From assembly GCA_036186865.1 (NCBI GenBank), contig AP025040.1:15822939-15886938 (forward strand): 64,000 nt of DNA, in the 5' to 3' direction. Source of the stretch: Eustoma russellianum. Lineage: Eukaryota > Streptophyta > Magnoliopsida > Gentianales > Gentianaceae. The position numbers and the translations under genes were made by a program. Below are positions 33,918 through 46,775 of the stretch, one piece after another (positions within the stretch are counted from its first letter, which is position 1; each line of letters begins with the position of its first letter). The notes beneath the pieces were generated by a model. The model saw only the letters and a program-made list of their open reading frames with translations. It was not told the DNA's origin and did not search any database.

Positions 33918-35009
33918 TCATTGATGTAAGAGTCGAAGATGAGACGTGTGCCAAGTTCGAGGAAGAGTTTTGCCTTCTAGAGTCTGTAACTTGTAGGCTC
34001 CAGTTGAATGTACTTCAACTATTTGGTATGGACCCTCCCACTTAGGATTAAAAGTTCTTGCTGGGATGGCATGACTGACTTCATTATTGCGCATCACTAA
34101 GTCTCCCACTCGAAAAGTTCTCGGACGCACTCGAGAGTTGTAGTACTGGGAGATTAAGTTTTTGTACTGGGCCATGCGGATGTGAGCTCGGTCTTTTTTT
34201 TCCTCAAGTTCATCCAAGTTTAACCGTAATTCCAGGTCGTTGCTTGAGGAAGAAAAATAATCTACCCGGACTGATGTGGAACCGATCTCTGCAGGAATAA
34301 GGTCTTCCGTACCATATACTAAGGAAAAAGGAGTCTCCTTTGTTGAAGTAGATGGCGTAGTCCGATAGGCCCATAGAACGCTAGGTAATTCATCCACCCA
34401 ACTAGTGCCGACCTTGTCCAAACGCTTTTTAAGACCATTTTTAATAATCCTGTTAGCAAGCTCTACTTGGCCATTTGATTGAGGATGGGCTACTGAGGTG
34501 AAGCGTTGCTTGATATGCAAATCAAGACACCAACTCTTCACAGGATCTTCGGCAAACTGTGTTCTGTTGTCTGAGATCAAGACCTGGGGTAGGCCGAATC
34601 GGCAGATAATATTCTTCCATAGGAACTTTTTTACTTGGGCCCCAGTTATGGTGGCTAGTGGCTCAGCCTCTATCCATTTGGTAAAGTAGTCAATTGCTAC
34701 TAACAAAAATCTGACCGAGCCGGGAGCTCGGGGCAAAGGCCCCACTAAGTCCATTCCCTATTGTACAAACGGCCACGGACTAGAAATAACATTCAACTCA
34801 TGGCTCGGCAAATGAGAGGTCGGGGCATGAGCTTGACAAGATTGACACTTTTTGACTAGCTCTTCTGCATCTTTGCGAATGATAGGCCAATAATAACCAG
34901 TTAAATAGCACTTGCGGGCCAAGGAGCGCACGCCGGAATGGCTTCCACATATTCCCAAGTGCAATTCTCGGAGGATATAATCTCCTTCGTCTTCTGGTAC
35001 GCAACGCAA
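33918..35009 (-). pseudogene. pol: Element C integrase, interrupted
   Basis: The zinc-binding HHCC domain is at 35009-34758: ELHLGICGSHSGVR, then KKCQSCQAHA. A stop at 34755-34757 stands where Trp is expected. The core runs from 34754: MDLVGPLPRAPG, AIDYFTKWIEAEP with the first catalytic Asp, ISDNRTQF with the second Asp (the family's DNGTQF Gly is Arg), and NGQVELANRIIKNGL with the catalytic Glu. The C-terminal part (GDLVMRNN, KWEGPYQIVEV, WHTSHLRLLHQ) ends at 33918. Integrase inserts cDNA into chromosomes. Confidence 0.93.
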
Positions 35010-37016
35010 CTAAGGCTGTGTAAAAGATTTTCTATACAGCTGATCATTAAAGAGGGCGTACCTGGAAGCTTTTAAGCGAAGACACCGAGTTCGAGACTTG
35101 TCCTCAGGCTGGGTTTGATGTTGCACGTAGGTGACTATCTCATCCATCCACGTGTTGTGGTAGTCTTGTTGCAAGACTTCATTTCCATCAAAAGCACGAT
35201 GCTTCACCAACTCTACAACAATCTTTTTCCCTATTGTGGCCGAGGTGGATGAGGCCAACCGAAATAGTGCATCGGCCCGTTTGCTGGTCGATCTGGGGAT
35301 ATGCTCTATCATAAAGTGCTCAAACATTTCCTTTAGATGCTGAACCTTGGCCAAGTATCGCTTCATGTTGTCTTCCTTGGCCTCATAATCTCCATTAATT
35401 TGAGAGACTATGAGTTGTGAGTCACTTCGGGCAATTATTCTTTGTGCCCCCAATTTTCGAGCAAGACTTAGCCCAGCTATCAAATCTTCATACTCGGCCT
35501 CATTGTTGGTAGCCTCAAAGTCAAAGCGCATAGCATATTCCATCTCTTCCTCGTTTGAATTGATTATCAGGAGCCCTGCTCCACTTCCCTCTTTTGAAGA
35601 AGATCCGTCTACGTATAAGATCTAACCTTGTGTTGGAGGAGGGTCTTCTTCAACAGATATCCCTTCAGCCATAAAGTCCGCCAAAGCTTGAGCTTTGATG
35701 GAGGTACGTGATTTATACTCGATATCGTACTCAGCAAGCTCCATAGCCCACTTAGCAGCTCAGCCAGAAGTGTCTGGCCGGGATAAAAAAATTTTCAAGG
35801 GCTGATCCGTCACCACTATTATAGGATGGGCTTGGAGATAGGGCCGGAATTTTCTTGCTGCTACTATTAGTGCTAAGATAATCTTTTCAGCATTGGGATA
35901 ATGCACTTCGGCTCCATGCAAAACCTTACTAGCAAAATAGATGGGTCTCTGTACAGCATCCTGCTCCCTGAGCAGAACTGCGCTTACTGCCTCATGGTAG
36001 GTTGACAAGTATATGTACAAAGTCTCCCCGGGAAGAGGAAATGTCAGCATTGGCACTTCGGCCAAGTGTGCTTTCAAATCGTCAAACGCTTTCTGATACT
36101 GGTCATCCCAGAGAAAAGCAGTTTGTTTCTTCAAAATCTGGAAGAAGGGAAGTGATCTTTCAGCGGACTTAGAAAGAAATCTACTCAAGGCGGCAATTCT
36201 GTCTGTCAGCCTCTGAACTTCTTTAATGTTCCGAGGTGGATGCATATTTTCTAAGGCCTCAATCTTGGCCGGATTGGCCTGCACTCCTTCCTTAGACACC
36301 ATGTATCCGAGAAACTTCCCAGTACGCACTCCAAAAGTACATTTTTTCGGGTTCAGTCTCATCCGGGAGTCTCTTAAGATGACAAACACCTCCCGAAGAT
36401 TTGAAATATACTGATCAAGAGACCTACTCTTGATCAACATATCGTCAATGTACACTTCCATAACTCGGCCAATCTGATCTCGGAACAATGAGTTGACCAA
36501 GCGCTGCTAAGTAGCCCCTACGTTTTTAAGACCAAAAGGCATGCTGACATAGCAGTAAGTACCCGACTCTGTTATAAAGGAAGTCTTCTCTTGATCCTCC
36601 TTGGCCATCATGATCTGATGGTAACCCTTGAAGGCATCAAGAAAATCAAAGACCTCATACCCCAAAGTAGAGTCCACCAGCCTGTCAATTTTTGGTAGAG
36701 GGTAACAGTCTTTTGGGCACGCCTTATTTAAGTCGGTATAATCAACGCACATTCTCCAGGTCTTGTCAGGTTTGGGGACCACAACAGGGTTGGCCAACCA
36801 TATTGGATACAAGACCTCCACAATGAATTTTGCCGCAAGGAGTTTTTTGACCTCCTCTGCAATCACTTTATTCCTTTCAAGGGCAAAATTCTTCTTCTTC
36901 TGCTTAATGGGTCTATCCTGAGAATCTATATTAAGCCGATGCTCAGCCAAGGTAGTTGGGATCCCCGGCATGTCCTCTGCCGTCCATGCAAAAATTACAG
37001 CGAACTCCCTCAGCAA
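35010..37016 (-). pseudogene. pol: Element C reverse transcriptase and RNase H, interrupted
   Basis: RT begins near 37016 (MLREFAVIFAWTAEDMPG) and has KPDKTWRMCVDYTDLNKACP, KIDRLVDSTLG and MPFGLKN. A stop at 36504-36506 precedes QRLVNSLF. The catalytic YIDD box is intact at 36441-36452. The thumb and connection regions follow to 35760, where another stop occurs. RNase H starts about 35625 (LYVDGSSSKEGSGAG, then NNEAEYEDLIAGL, ARSDSQLIVSQING) and runs to 35010. The domain order RT, RNase H, integrase marks Ty3/gypsy. An archaeal-like RNase H next to the connection is also expected in Tat elements and fits this layout. Confidence 0.92.
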
Positions 37017-37565
37017 ACTCTGAAGCTAAGCCAACATCTCAGCCGACATCCATGTTCCAATCTTGATAGTATTGTCCGGCCGACTTGGATCCAGAATGAA
37101 TTCCTGGACTGCATCGTTCGAGTGCAAATGCTCCTCCGTTGGGAGAATGAGATCATCCAAAACAACCTGTTGGACGGCCCCACCCCTTGGATGTCGACTG
37201 CGTAGCAATTTTGTGTCATAGGAATATCCCCTTGTAATGTAACCACACCAGCTGGTGTAGAAAATTTCATACTGACATGCAAAGGGGAAACGACTGCTTC
37301 CAGAGCTACCAAAGCGGGTCGGCCCAGCAAGATATTGTACGCCGACCTCTCCTTGATCACCACAAAGTCCATCCACAAACAGCGATAAACAGGAGGCTTG
37401 CCAAAACTGACGCTGAGAGTGATCATGCCGACCGGCCGAACTGGCATACCAGTGAACCCGTACATAGATGAGGCCACTGATATCATTTAGGAATCTGCCA
37501 AACCCAACTGTTTGTATACATTATAATACATGACATTTACAGCACTTCCAGTATCTACATATACT
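37017..37565 (-). pseudogene. pol: Element C aspartic protease
   Basis: The active-site DTGS is at 37544-37555, within VYVDTGSAVNVM. After a stop at 37487-37489 the fold continues (GFTGMPVRPVG, DFVVIKERSAYNILLGRP, VSPLHVSMKF) to about 37150. Frames shift before RT. The protease would cleave the Gag-Pol precursor. Confidence 0.85.
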
Positions 37566-37575
37566 CTTCGTACTT

Positions 37576-38850
37576 CTACAATTTTGTCATGTGCCAAATG
37601 TATACACAACCTATTACTAGACCCCTATTATTAGAGTCTACTGAAATAATGTCTTCTGGTCCGTAGACCAGTTCTCGGGCTAACCTCATCTTTTTGGCGG
37701 GAGGCCCAGACGAAGTCCCTGACGAACTGGGACCCCCCTGGCCTCTCTGAGGCGGCCCTCCTAAGATGGTGTATATCACAGAGTTGACTTGAGGCTGCGC
37801 TGCAGCTTCACGCCGGCCCCGGTCTTCATCATCGTCCGACCTAGGACGCTGAGGTGGGGTCTCAGGTCGGCACTTATCTTTCTGAGGACTTCTCCAAAAG
37901 TCCAAATGATTGTGAAGGCGTGAGCGCAGATCATAAAACTGCTTCAGATGTCCTTGCTCAATCAACTTCCGAATGGCTTGAGCTAACTGTCGGCAATCTT
38001 CTGTGTCATGACCGACGTCTCGATGATAACGACAGTATCACTTAGGATCCCTCTTGTCCCTGGGGCCTGCCAGGGGCTTAGGGTCCGTCCTCAACCCATC
38101 CTTTTCCATCACCGCCAAAATTCTATCTTTAGAGGCTAAAAGGGGCAGACCTTCCTTGCCTCGTTTGCCTCAGCCACCCAGGCGATCAAACGCATTGCGT
38201 CTGTCGGGGTCTTTCCCGTCACGTCGGTCCCCTTTTGAATTGGCCCGGGCTTCACGCCGAGATCCTTGTTCGGCCTCCTTTTTTAACCGGTTTGCCTCTT
38301 CCCCACGTGCAAACTGGTGGGCTTTCTCCAAACATTCCTGTAAGGAAGTAGGTCCCTCTTCAGCCAACTGGGAGAAGAGACGACCTGCTCTCAGGCCATT
38401 AATGAAGGCAGCGGCTTTCACTCCTTCATTTCGGTCACTGACCTGCAGTGACTCATGTGCAAAGCGTTGCATGTACTTCAGCACCGATTCCTCGGGACCC
38501 TGTCTCAAGGTCATCAAGTGTGAAGAATTTTTAACGAAAGGCGCTCTGGACACAAATTGGGACTTAAACTTTTGCGCCAGCTGACTAAATGACCCCACTG
38601 ATTGATGTGGGAGATCCTGGAACCACCTTCTGGCTTTCCCCCGCAGGTACATGGGAAACGTTTTGTAGAGCAGCGGGTCTGGCACGTTCTTCAGACTCAT
38701 AGCCATCTGGAATTGAAAAAGATGGTCAGTAGGATCCGAGGTTCCATCATAGGTGTCCATCTTGGGCACCTTAAAATTATCTGGTGCTATGTACTCAGCA
38801 ATGTCCCATGAGAATAGACTCTCTGGGACTCTCTAGCTTCTCGTATCTGC
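37576..38850 (-). pseudogene. gag: Element C gag, C-terminal two thirds
   Basis: From about 38820 leftwards: SWDIAEYIAPDNF, KMDTYDGTSDPTDHL, KARRWFQDLPHQS, FKSQFVSRAPF and SVLKYMQRFAHESL, the retrotransposon gag core of gypsy elements. A stop at 38170 follows a basic region. A CX2HX4HX4C finger, CRYHRDVGHDTEDC, lies near 37990-38035, just after another stop. A charged and proline-rich tail reaches 37576. The N-terminal part is displaced to 45341-45840 by an insertion. Confidence 0.9.
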
Positions 38851-38998
38851 CTAATACCGTTTTATTTCTCTTATATTAAGGCTGCAGCGCTCAGTCTAAG
38901 ATCATATACTTAGACTCTACAATCTTTATTTAAGTTCTACAATCACAACCTTAGTTCTACGATCATAACCTAATAAAGTTTATTATATATAGATTTCA

Positions 38999-39054
<56 letters not shown>

Positions 39055-39770
39055 TTTGGCCTAATAACTTAATTTTTGTGAAAAGTATATTTTCATGATT
39101 TAAGACATGATATATTTATTCATATATGTGTATTATTGAGAAAAATATATATAGTATATATATACATATTTCGGCCTAGAGGTGTATTAGTGGCCTAAAT
39201 GATTTTAGTTTCATAAAAAGTGTATTTAAATGATTGTGACATGAATATATATATGTATATATATATATATATAAGTGTAGCATTGAGCAAACATATATAA
39301 ATAATATATGAATATTTCAGTTCTTTTATATATACTTTTGGCGTAATGACTCTATTTATATGAAAAACATATTTAAATGATTTTGGACATTATATATATA
39401 TTTATACATATATATGTAAATTCGGTTATAAAATATTAAGTATGTTTAAATAACTATTTACACGTATGTATGTTAAAATTATGGAAATGAGCAAACTTTT
39501 AAATAATATATTATGTCTTGAAATGATTTTATATATGTGTGTACATTCACATAAAAATTTCAGCCATATGGTCTTTTGTAATAAATGATTTATTTATATT
39601 ACATATGCGGGTATATAAGTATAAATATGTGTTAAAACATGAAAACGAATAAGTTTGGATACTATATAATATATATATCACGAAATGGATATAGACATGC
39701 CAAAACCTTATATATTCGGCCATTAGGCCTTTTTGCTAAAATGAATTTACTATGTTCATGTTGTATATAT
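38999..39770. repeat. TA microsatellite and degenerate GGCCTAA-type repeats
   Basis: A pure TATA tract lies at about 39004-39055. After it, blocks of the form TTTGGCCTAAT..ATGAAAA..ATTTAAATGATT..GACAT recur near 39056, 39185, 39348, 39560 and 39717 with strong decay. Confidence 0.5.
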
Positions 39771-40943
39771 AAGTATGATATGTGTATGTGATAAGATACG
39801 AAAGATGTAACCTTATTATGACTTATGTATTTATTTAAGAGATATGTTAATATATGTTTACTTGTATCATTATACTCTTAAAGAATACTCTCATGTATGG
39901 AAGTATGTATTATACATACTAATATACTTATATATACATGTTCAATTACGATGTTATGATGTTAACGATTTTATTTCATGTTAATGGTATTCTTATGTGT
40001 TATAGATTATTATGTGCAAGTCAATATGTAAGTTATGAGATTCCTACATGGTGTGTTAAGGAAATAGGAAGTTTATGTCCTAGGTACTTAAGTTATGCAT
40101 TATGAAGTATATGTGGAGAGTGGATTATTGAAGCCTAGTTAGAGTATTTCTTTAAGTCGTGATACGTAGATTGTATTGATGTGCAATTTTTAAGTATGAT
40201 CATGATGCATTACACCTTTATGCCTATCAGGACTCCTTCAATGACGTAGTAGAATTAAGCTGTGATGAATAGAGTTAAGAAGGTAACTCTTAAGTTAAGG
40301 AAATCGTGAGGCTAGAGTTTATGGATTTTAACTAGATCTGGAGATCTTTCCTTTCTTGTATGGGCAGTATTACTTGTCTGTCACTATCTGTTGATGATGT
40401 ATGAACTATGGTGGTGATGCTTAATGCTGACTATATACGAAAAGACAAACACTGTTTCTTGTCTACCTACTTCCAGTTTACGTTTATACCAATGTATTTT
40501 ACTGGTTAAAAATGGAGACGTGATTATCTATTTTATAAATGTGGTTATTATGTTTGGTCACCCCGTCTCCCCATGTATGATCCACATGTCGTATCTAGTA
40601 AGACTATTTGCTGAGCGATTAAAAGTCGGTGGCTATCGCTCATACTTGCCTCATTTATCACTTTCCAGATAACAGGTGTCACTATACAGATTTGTTGAAG
40701 ACATAGTAGATAGTCCATTGATAACGAAGAGCATACCGAGATATTCTTGAAGGCGTTAGGTCTCAATCTATGATGTATTTCAGAAGATTTCAGTATTCTA
40801 AATATGTTGACCTGTACAGATTATGATTTGGTACGTTGCATGTCGATTATGATTTGTTTATGTTATGATGCTTCCGCTGATCGATTCATTATTCATGTCG
40901 ACATGTACATGTATGGTATCGACGCCTTGTACTTTATGGAATA

Positions 40944-41051
40944 GAGTACGGCGGGTGCACCGGGCCGGAACCCTGGTTTCGGGCGGGGCGCTACGCACCT
41001 GTAGCGCCTCGCCCGGTTCCATCATTTCGGGTCGGATAGCCCGCCGTACTC
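40944..41051. other. GC-rich hairpin in AT-rich DNA
   Basis: Outer arms GAGTACGGCGGG (40944-40955) and CCCGCCGTACTC (41040-41051) are perfect complements. Inner blocks GGAACC/GGTTCC and GGCGCTAC/GTAGCGCC pair in nested order around a small CACCT loop. The stem stands out against surrounding DNA of low GC. Confidence 0.85.
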
Positions 41052-41079
41052 GTCTAGGAGTACCAAGCGTTTTTGTCAC

Positions 41080-44000
41080 CCTACATACATGAATAATACA
41101 TACTCATGGATAGATCAACAAAACAGTGGATTTAAACATAACTGCAGTACGTATAACATAACGGTTCATTAGTTCATACAAATCCCCAAAAGCTTTAGTT
41201 CAACGCGCATGGTACATAATACTGGAATTAGCACTGCATTCTACAGTTTAATAAGTCTCCTGCACTAATCAAGCCTCGTTTTCTCCAGTGACGTACTCCA
41301 TCTCAAAAGTCTGGTCCTCTGAAAATAATATAACAACAACGGTCAGACGAAATAAATTCGCCTGGCAAGTAAATCACTTAAATCCCCTACGCGGATCAAA
41401 TAAGCTGTGAACAGGCAGCGGAAGTAAAAGTTTTATAGTAGAAAGTAATACCTGTCTTTTCGCAACTGGTTTTTAACAGCACAGAACTAGCAAATCATAT
41501 ATTCAACAAGATGAACTTAATAGCATAAATAGAAGATCTCTAGTCTATCTAGATTACAAAAATGTAGTCGACACCTAACTTGTACTATGTATCATCAACT
41601 TGGAATCTAATCGTTAAACTTAAGGTAGCTCTGAGGGTTGCGCAGAATGTGCGTGACTGTAAAATAAAATCAGGTTCATAATTTAAAATTGTCATGGACT
41701 GAAATCATCATAGAAATTCCTTGTCAAAGCTTTTTGTGTTGTAATCTAGTACTTATGTGATGGCCACTGAAATGTAAGAATAATATCTAGCGACATCCGG
41801 AATGATTCTTCCGTAAAGTTACGTATACTGTGATCCGTACATCACACGAATAGGTAACTATACGTTGACATGCCGGCCATGAACCCAAGCTCTTCACAAG
41901 GTGTTCAAGACTCAACACAAAACAATTCGGTAGTCATGTTCTTCACATGGTATTCACCCGACTCATCATACATAGGAGGGTTCGACAGCCAAGCTCTTCA
42001 CAAGGTACAACCCGATACCCAACATGTAATGTAAGGTTCAAGAGCCATGTTCTTCACATGGTGTTCACAAGAACCTTACATTTGTCGCCTTAAGAAGCTT
42101 CCGTCTCGTAGATACAATTCTCTACATTTCCATACTCTTCATACATGTCATAAAACAATGTCGTTAATCGTGTCATAAACAAACTGTGAAACGTTGGTAT
42201 CTTCAAAATTTCAAATCTTTTAAAGAAGCCTACTTTACCATAAATCATGCTTGTCTTTTCGCAAAGAGGTAGAAAATGTCCAACGGTTTTAATTCCCCAT
42301 TTGCCGGATAAAAATTCTGTTTTTGGCGATGCTTTAAAATTGCGGTTCTTATTTTGCTTGGAGTTCTCGTTTGGTGGTCTATGATCATTATCTTACAACT
42401 ATGTCTCATACTTAGATTGTACATGCTATAAACACAAATAATACACCATGAATGCCCTCAAAAGGGCCGGTTTTGAGGGTATCTCCAAAACAGCCCGGTT
42501 TTCACTTAATATTGCCAAATAATCCCGTGTTGAACTTAAATCGTAATGATCCAATAATAGCCCACTCCGCTGAGCTCCGTTCCTTTCCTAAATAAACTTA
42601 CACACGTATGGAATGATAGTTAGTAGCATAAAACATTGTAGTATAAGGATTTTGCCATACATATTTATATACATATATATATATATACACATACACTATA
42701 TAATTTCCATAATTTGCTTCCTTAAGTATCAACCACACTAATTCACATTATGTAGAATGAACCTCTCTATCCTCATATGCCCAAAACCGTGGGTTACCAA
42801 CCCCACTCAACCAAATTTCTACTATCAAGCATAACACAAAGTGTTCATAACTCACTTGTGATAGTTATTCCTTTATCTAGACTTAATCTTTATTAGTTCT
42901 TGATGATGAAATATATATAATTTCAGCACTCATTTAACCAACACATAAGTGTGCCATATATCATTCAAAACAAGTTTTAAGATACATAAAAATCATAAGA
43001 ACATCCATAGAATGAAGATGGCACCAACATACACACTTTATTCTTCATATGACATACTTAGTCACTAAAAAGGCAAAATCTTTTAGTCTAAATTAGGATG
43101 CCAAAACAGCCCCTAATTTTCGGCCATGCACACATAAAATCCAAAGATGACCATCTTAGAGAAATCATAACAAAACAAGTTCTAGAGAAATGTCAAGTTG
43201 TGATGCCTCACATTTGCATTCTCAAGAACATCAAACATATGAACACAATGAAAATAGCCTAACATGTGAAGAGGTGGTCATCTAGCATACATATAAAACA
43301 TAATGGAATAATTATTTCTAGACTTTAAAATGTCCAAGTTTCTAATCTTGTTCTTAGAAAGTCTATTTGAAATTCTTCAATTTCATACTCACGCCCCAAC
43401 GGTACCACCTAGATATAACCACACATTTTATACCTTTATACCAAACATTAAAGAACATTTGCACATTCAAAAATAGTGTATTTTTATACTTGTTGAAATA
43501 TGTTGAAGCTAAGCTCATTTGACCCATTTTGATAGCAATATAAAACTAAGACTTTCACAAATGAACATAGTTGATCCAAACAATTTACTTGCCTTCTTGA
43601 GACTAGAATAGAGATCTATGGTTGAAGCCCCCTAAAGCTTGAGGTATTGAGCTTGATGATTGCACAAAATCTCCACCTCCTTCCCATAGAGACACACGGC
43701 CAAGCATAGGGAGGAAATAAAAATGATTTTAGTGCATGCATATGGTTTTATAAGGATATTCAAAAATAATCTCTTGAGTAGTCCTTACCTTAGAAATGTG
43801 ATACACCTTGAATGGTCTTGGATCCTTGGACTTAAGCCTTGGTTTGGAGCCAAAATCCTACATCATACACATATTACTCACGGTTCTTGGGGGCATGAAT
43901 AATATGGTGAGTATTTTGAAGGATTTGAGGGGTGTAGGAAGGATGGAAAAGTGCTTAAAATGAGTGATGTCTCCCTTACCTTGGTGAATCTTAGACATGC

Positions 44001-45180
44001 AAGCTTGAATCTTGGCTTAATGTTAGAAGAATGTTCTTATTCCTTCCTATCCATATTTACGGTTGAGCCTACAATGGAAGGGTTGTTGAAGTTCCTTGAT
44101 GAATCTATTGATGATATAAGTGGTTGGAAGAGAAGATAAAATTCCTTACCTTGAAGCTTGTTGCTTGTTTGGAATTTTGGGAGATCTTTCTATTTCTTTG
44201 GCTATGTACTTCTCGGTTGAATTATTTGGAAGAAGAGAATAAGATGGTATAGGGAATAAAAGAGGGAATGAAGAAGAGAGAGAAGACTTTTGGTTTGGTG
44301 ATGTGCAAATAAAATAAAAGGTCCTTTTTTTTATGGCTATTACCGTGCAGGTAGTGAAGTGAAAAAAAGAAAAAAAAAACTTCCATCAATTATCTTGAAC
44401 AAAGAGAGTGTGTAAGAATGCATGTGATGTCATTGGTGTTGTTGGAGGTGTTAGGATAAAAATATAATTCTTGTTTGTTTTCTCATGTCTTGACCGAAAT
44501 TAGGGTCATGTGAGGGGAGAGAAAATCTTCTTTTTACTTGGTTGAAGAGAAAAGGAGTGGTGGTGTAAGAAAAGGTTGTAGGTAGGGGTGAGAAGTGAAA
44601 TGATGAATAGAGAGAGGGGTTGGAACGTGGGTGAGGTTGGAGAAAGAAGAGAGAGAGGTTTTTTTTTTGTCTTATTGTGTGGTTGGGAATAGTAAAAAGA
44701 AAAGTGTAAGAAAGGTAAAGAGTGTGTAAGAAAAGATAAGGGAAATCTTTACTTTTTGGGGGGTAGGGGACGGTTGTAGGGAGGAGAGAGGGTGGGGTTT
44801 TGTCTAATTTGACATGTAATGTATAGTGGAAGAAAATGTGATAAGTGGGGTAAAAGTGCGTAGTGAAATTATCGTATCGGGTATTTTTATTGGATTTAAT
44901 TTATATCGAACGACTTAGGTTGTTACGACTAATTTATATATCTCGTAACATATGTCTGAAATGCTTGTTATTCTAGTCCCGTCGAGTCACGCTGTATCCG
45001 ATAACTCATCCTTCGGTTATTTCTCTGACCATTTCTAATCTCGATATATAATGTCAATGTCTTTGTTTTTTTTTAACTAAAAGTTTAAATTTCATCGAAA
45101 TTTCATCGGCATCGCATTTGTGTCCTGTTTTTCATTATCTTATTTTACTTTCCACTGACCCGGAAACGCGGGTTGTAACA
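41080..45180 (-). repeat. Probable large gypsy LTR (Del/Tekay-like)
   Basis: On the minus strand a polypurine tract AAGGAGGGAAGA (about 45184-45195) leads directly into TGTTACAACCCGCG at 45180, the way Del/Tekay 3' LTRs begin. Upstream is a TTTCGAGGACGAAAC word usual just before that tract. The far end was not located, so the left limit is a guess. No coding frames are seen over 4 kb, consistent with LTR sequence. Confidence 0.5.
41880..42090. repeat. Tandem CTCTTCACAAGGTGTTCA-type repeat
   Basis: About four units of 50-60 bases hold AAGCTCTTCACAAGGT or CATGTTCTTCACATGGT, at about 41888, 41936, 41991 and 42043. The two forms alternate. Confidence 0.75.
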
Positions 45181-45340
45181 TTCTTCCCTCCTTACGAAAA
45201 GTTTCGTCCTCGAAACTTAGGGGTGTCGGTTTTACACTTAAAGATTTAAAACTTAATTTCTAACATCATCTCTTGATCGTCTATGATTCAACTTAGTATC
45301 TTCCGGGTTGTACCTTTTCTGTAAACTTAGTTTTCTTAAT

Positions 45341-45840
45341 CTACCTTTTCCTCATATATTCTGACTTAGGCTTCCCAGGACGGCTCTTCGGCCTATGAGG
45401 GTCAGCCTCCTGTCGTACACTCTTGAAGGATCGGGGCCTTACGCCAAGGCGCTGCCGAGGCAAAGGCACCGACTCCACCGTTGGGGCTTTACTGCAACTG
45501 CGTCTGGCATCCGCCATGAAACCTCGAGGACCGTACGAAGACTGCTGATAAGTCTTCTCTCTGAGATAGAGAGGACAGAGATCCTCCTCCATGTCCTCGA
45601 CTTCAGGACGTTTTCCCTTGAGCCGCTCTACCACGGCCTCGAACACCTCTAAGTTCTCAGCCACATATTTCATGGCCTTGTCACGCTCTTCCACCGTAAC
45701 TCCAAGTGCCTTTTTCGTACCCAGCTCAAGTCCTCTGGAATCCTGTCCAGGGTGACCAGATTGAGTATCTTTTCGACGGTGAGGGTTGGCGGACTACCCC
45801 AAACCTTCACGTGGTCCTTTTCCCATCAGAACTGACTTAA
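45341..45840 (-). pseudogene. gag: Element C gag, N-terminal part
   Basis: Just after the primer site on the minus strand is an open stretch: MKYVAENLEVFEAVVERL, then EDLCPLYLREKTYQQ, and a basic end KSRPGKPKSEYMRKR. This is the N-terminal linker region of a Tat gag. It ends at the 38855-45345 insertion; the other side continues the basic REARES stretch. Confidence 0.75.
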
Positions 45841-45888
45841 ATCCTTAAATAGTGTACTTAAGAAAACTTATTTGACAGAGGTTTCGGC

Positions 45889-45907
45889 CCTCCTTCTAGC
45901 GTCAATT
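45889..45907 (-). other. Primer-binding site of element C
   Basis: On the minus strand AATTGACGCTAGAAGGAGG follows the LTR end CATCA directly. It is close to the TTGGCGC-type primer sites of Tat elements, with one CpG-type change. Confidence 0.65.
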
Positions 45908-46775
45908 TGATGATGTCAGGTTTATCACCAAGTAATAGTTAATATGTTGGGGTCACGCTGTCACTTCTCCGTCAGTTGTCTTTAGTGGACTGTTGGCCGA
46001 CCTGCACAAAGGAACGAGGCCAGAGGACCCGGGATCTATGGCCCCGGGTAATACCCTCCGACGGTCAAGTCAGTTAAGATCATTTTTGGAGAGGTTTATA
46101 TATGGATGAAAGTTTTTGAGTCGAAGGTTTTCTGATAAACCTGAAAGTTTTCACCGTGAGGAAGATGAATCACTGTCGTAATTTGTCAGTAGTTACTTGC
46201 CTTTCTCTCTCCTGTTTTCTGCCTTTTATATGGCTGCTTGGGTCAATGCATGGGCAGAGCTCTAAAATCATGACAGGCAAGGAGGTCGTAAGGATGACTA
46301 TTACTCTTGCATACTCGCCACGTGGCTCGGTACTGTGCTGAGTAAGTTAGTTTGGTACACCTGGTAAAGTTACCCCGGGTAAACTCCTAGAGCCGAGGCC
46401 AATCCTTCCAGAAGTACTCAGAAGTGCTGGAGATGACTTAGGATGTGGGGTCAGTTTGCTGAGACGTTAGTGGCCGACTTCAGAGAGCATGGGTAGGCCT
46501 ATTATGATGTCTGCCGCTGACGTCACAAGTGTGACCTGAGATCATCGGCTGAAACGGAGCTGAGGCCAAAACACGGCCTTTTGGCCGAGATGGGGCTAAG
46601 GGCCGAGATGGGGCCTTTAGGCCGAGACGGCACTGTGACCGTTTGGCCGAGATGAATTGTTCGTCGGTATATAACCTTGCCAAGCTCTGGGCCGACCTGC
46701 GGGACTTAACGTTTTTACGTCCATACCTTACCGTTAACTGTTGTTGACTAACGGGTGGTATTTTTTGGTTCATCA
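45908..46775 (-). repeat. 5' LTR of element C
   Basis: It is 868 bases with TGATG..CATCA ends, and is followed by GTATT, the same 5 bases that precede 29390. Confidence 0.93.

Larger units (their letters stand above)
38855..45345. other. 6.5-kb non-coding insertion in element C gag
   Basis: Gag is continuous up to about 38850 and resumes at about 45345 (EYMRKR against QIREARES), so everything between was inserted. There is no substantial coding. The right part (to 45180) resembles a large gypsy LTR read on the minus strand, next to a polypurine tract. The left part (38855-40940) is AT-rich with degenerate repeats. Candidate junction words CCTAA (left) and CCTCA (right) could be a decayed 5-bp duplication, but the ends lack TG..CA. 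It may be a truncated or composite element. Confidence 0.65.
29390..46775 (-). mobile_element. Element C: Tat-lineage Ty3/gypsy retrotransposon
   Basis: Two LTRs (29390-30274 and 45908-46775) with ends TGATG..CATCA are flanked by perfect 5-bp repeats GTATT (29385-29389 and 46776-46780). On the minus strand the order is 5' LTR, primer site, gag, protease, RT, RNase H, integrase, 3' LTR, which is gypsy order. The gag CX2HX4HX4C finger, the primer site type and an extra gene on the opposite strand between pol and the 3' LTR indicate the Tat lineage. It is 17.4 kb long, of which about 6.5 kb (38855-45345) is a later insertion in gag. All frames contain stops. Confidence 0.93.

Noticed and set aside
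33918..38850. Integrated pararetrovirus
   Set aside because: RT and RNase H resemble those of plant pararetroviruses, but integrase, LTRs, primer site and a 5-bp target duplication make it a gypsy retrotransposon.
38855..45345. Helitron
   Set aside because: I looked for TC and CTRR ends with a terminal hairpin between A and T and found none at the gag breakpoints; the GC-rich hairpin is internal.
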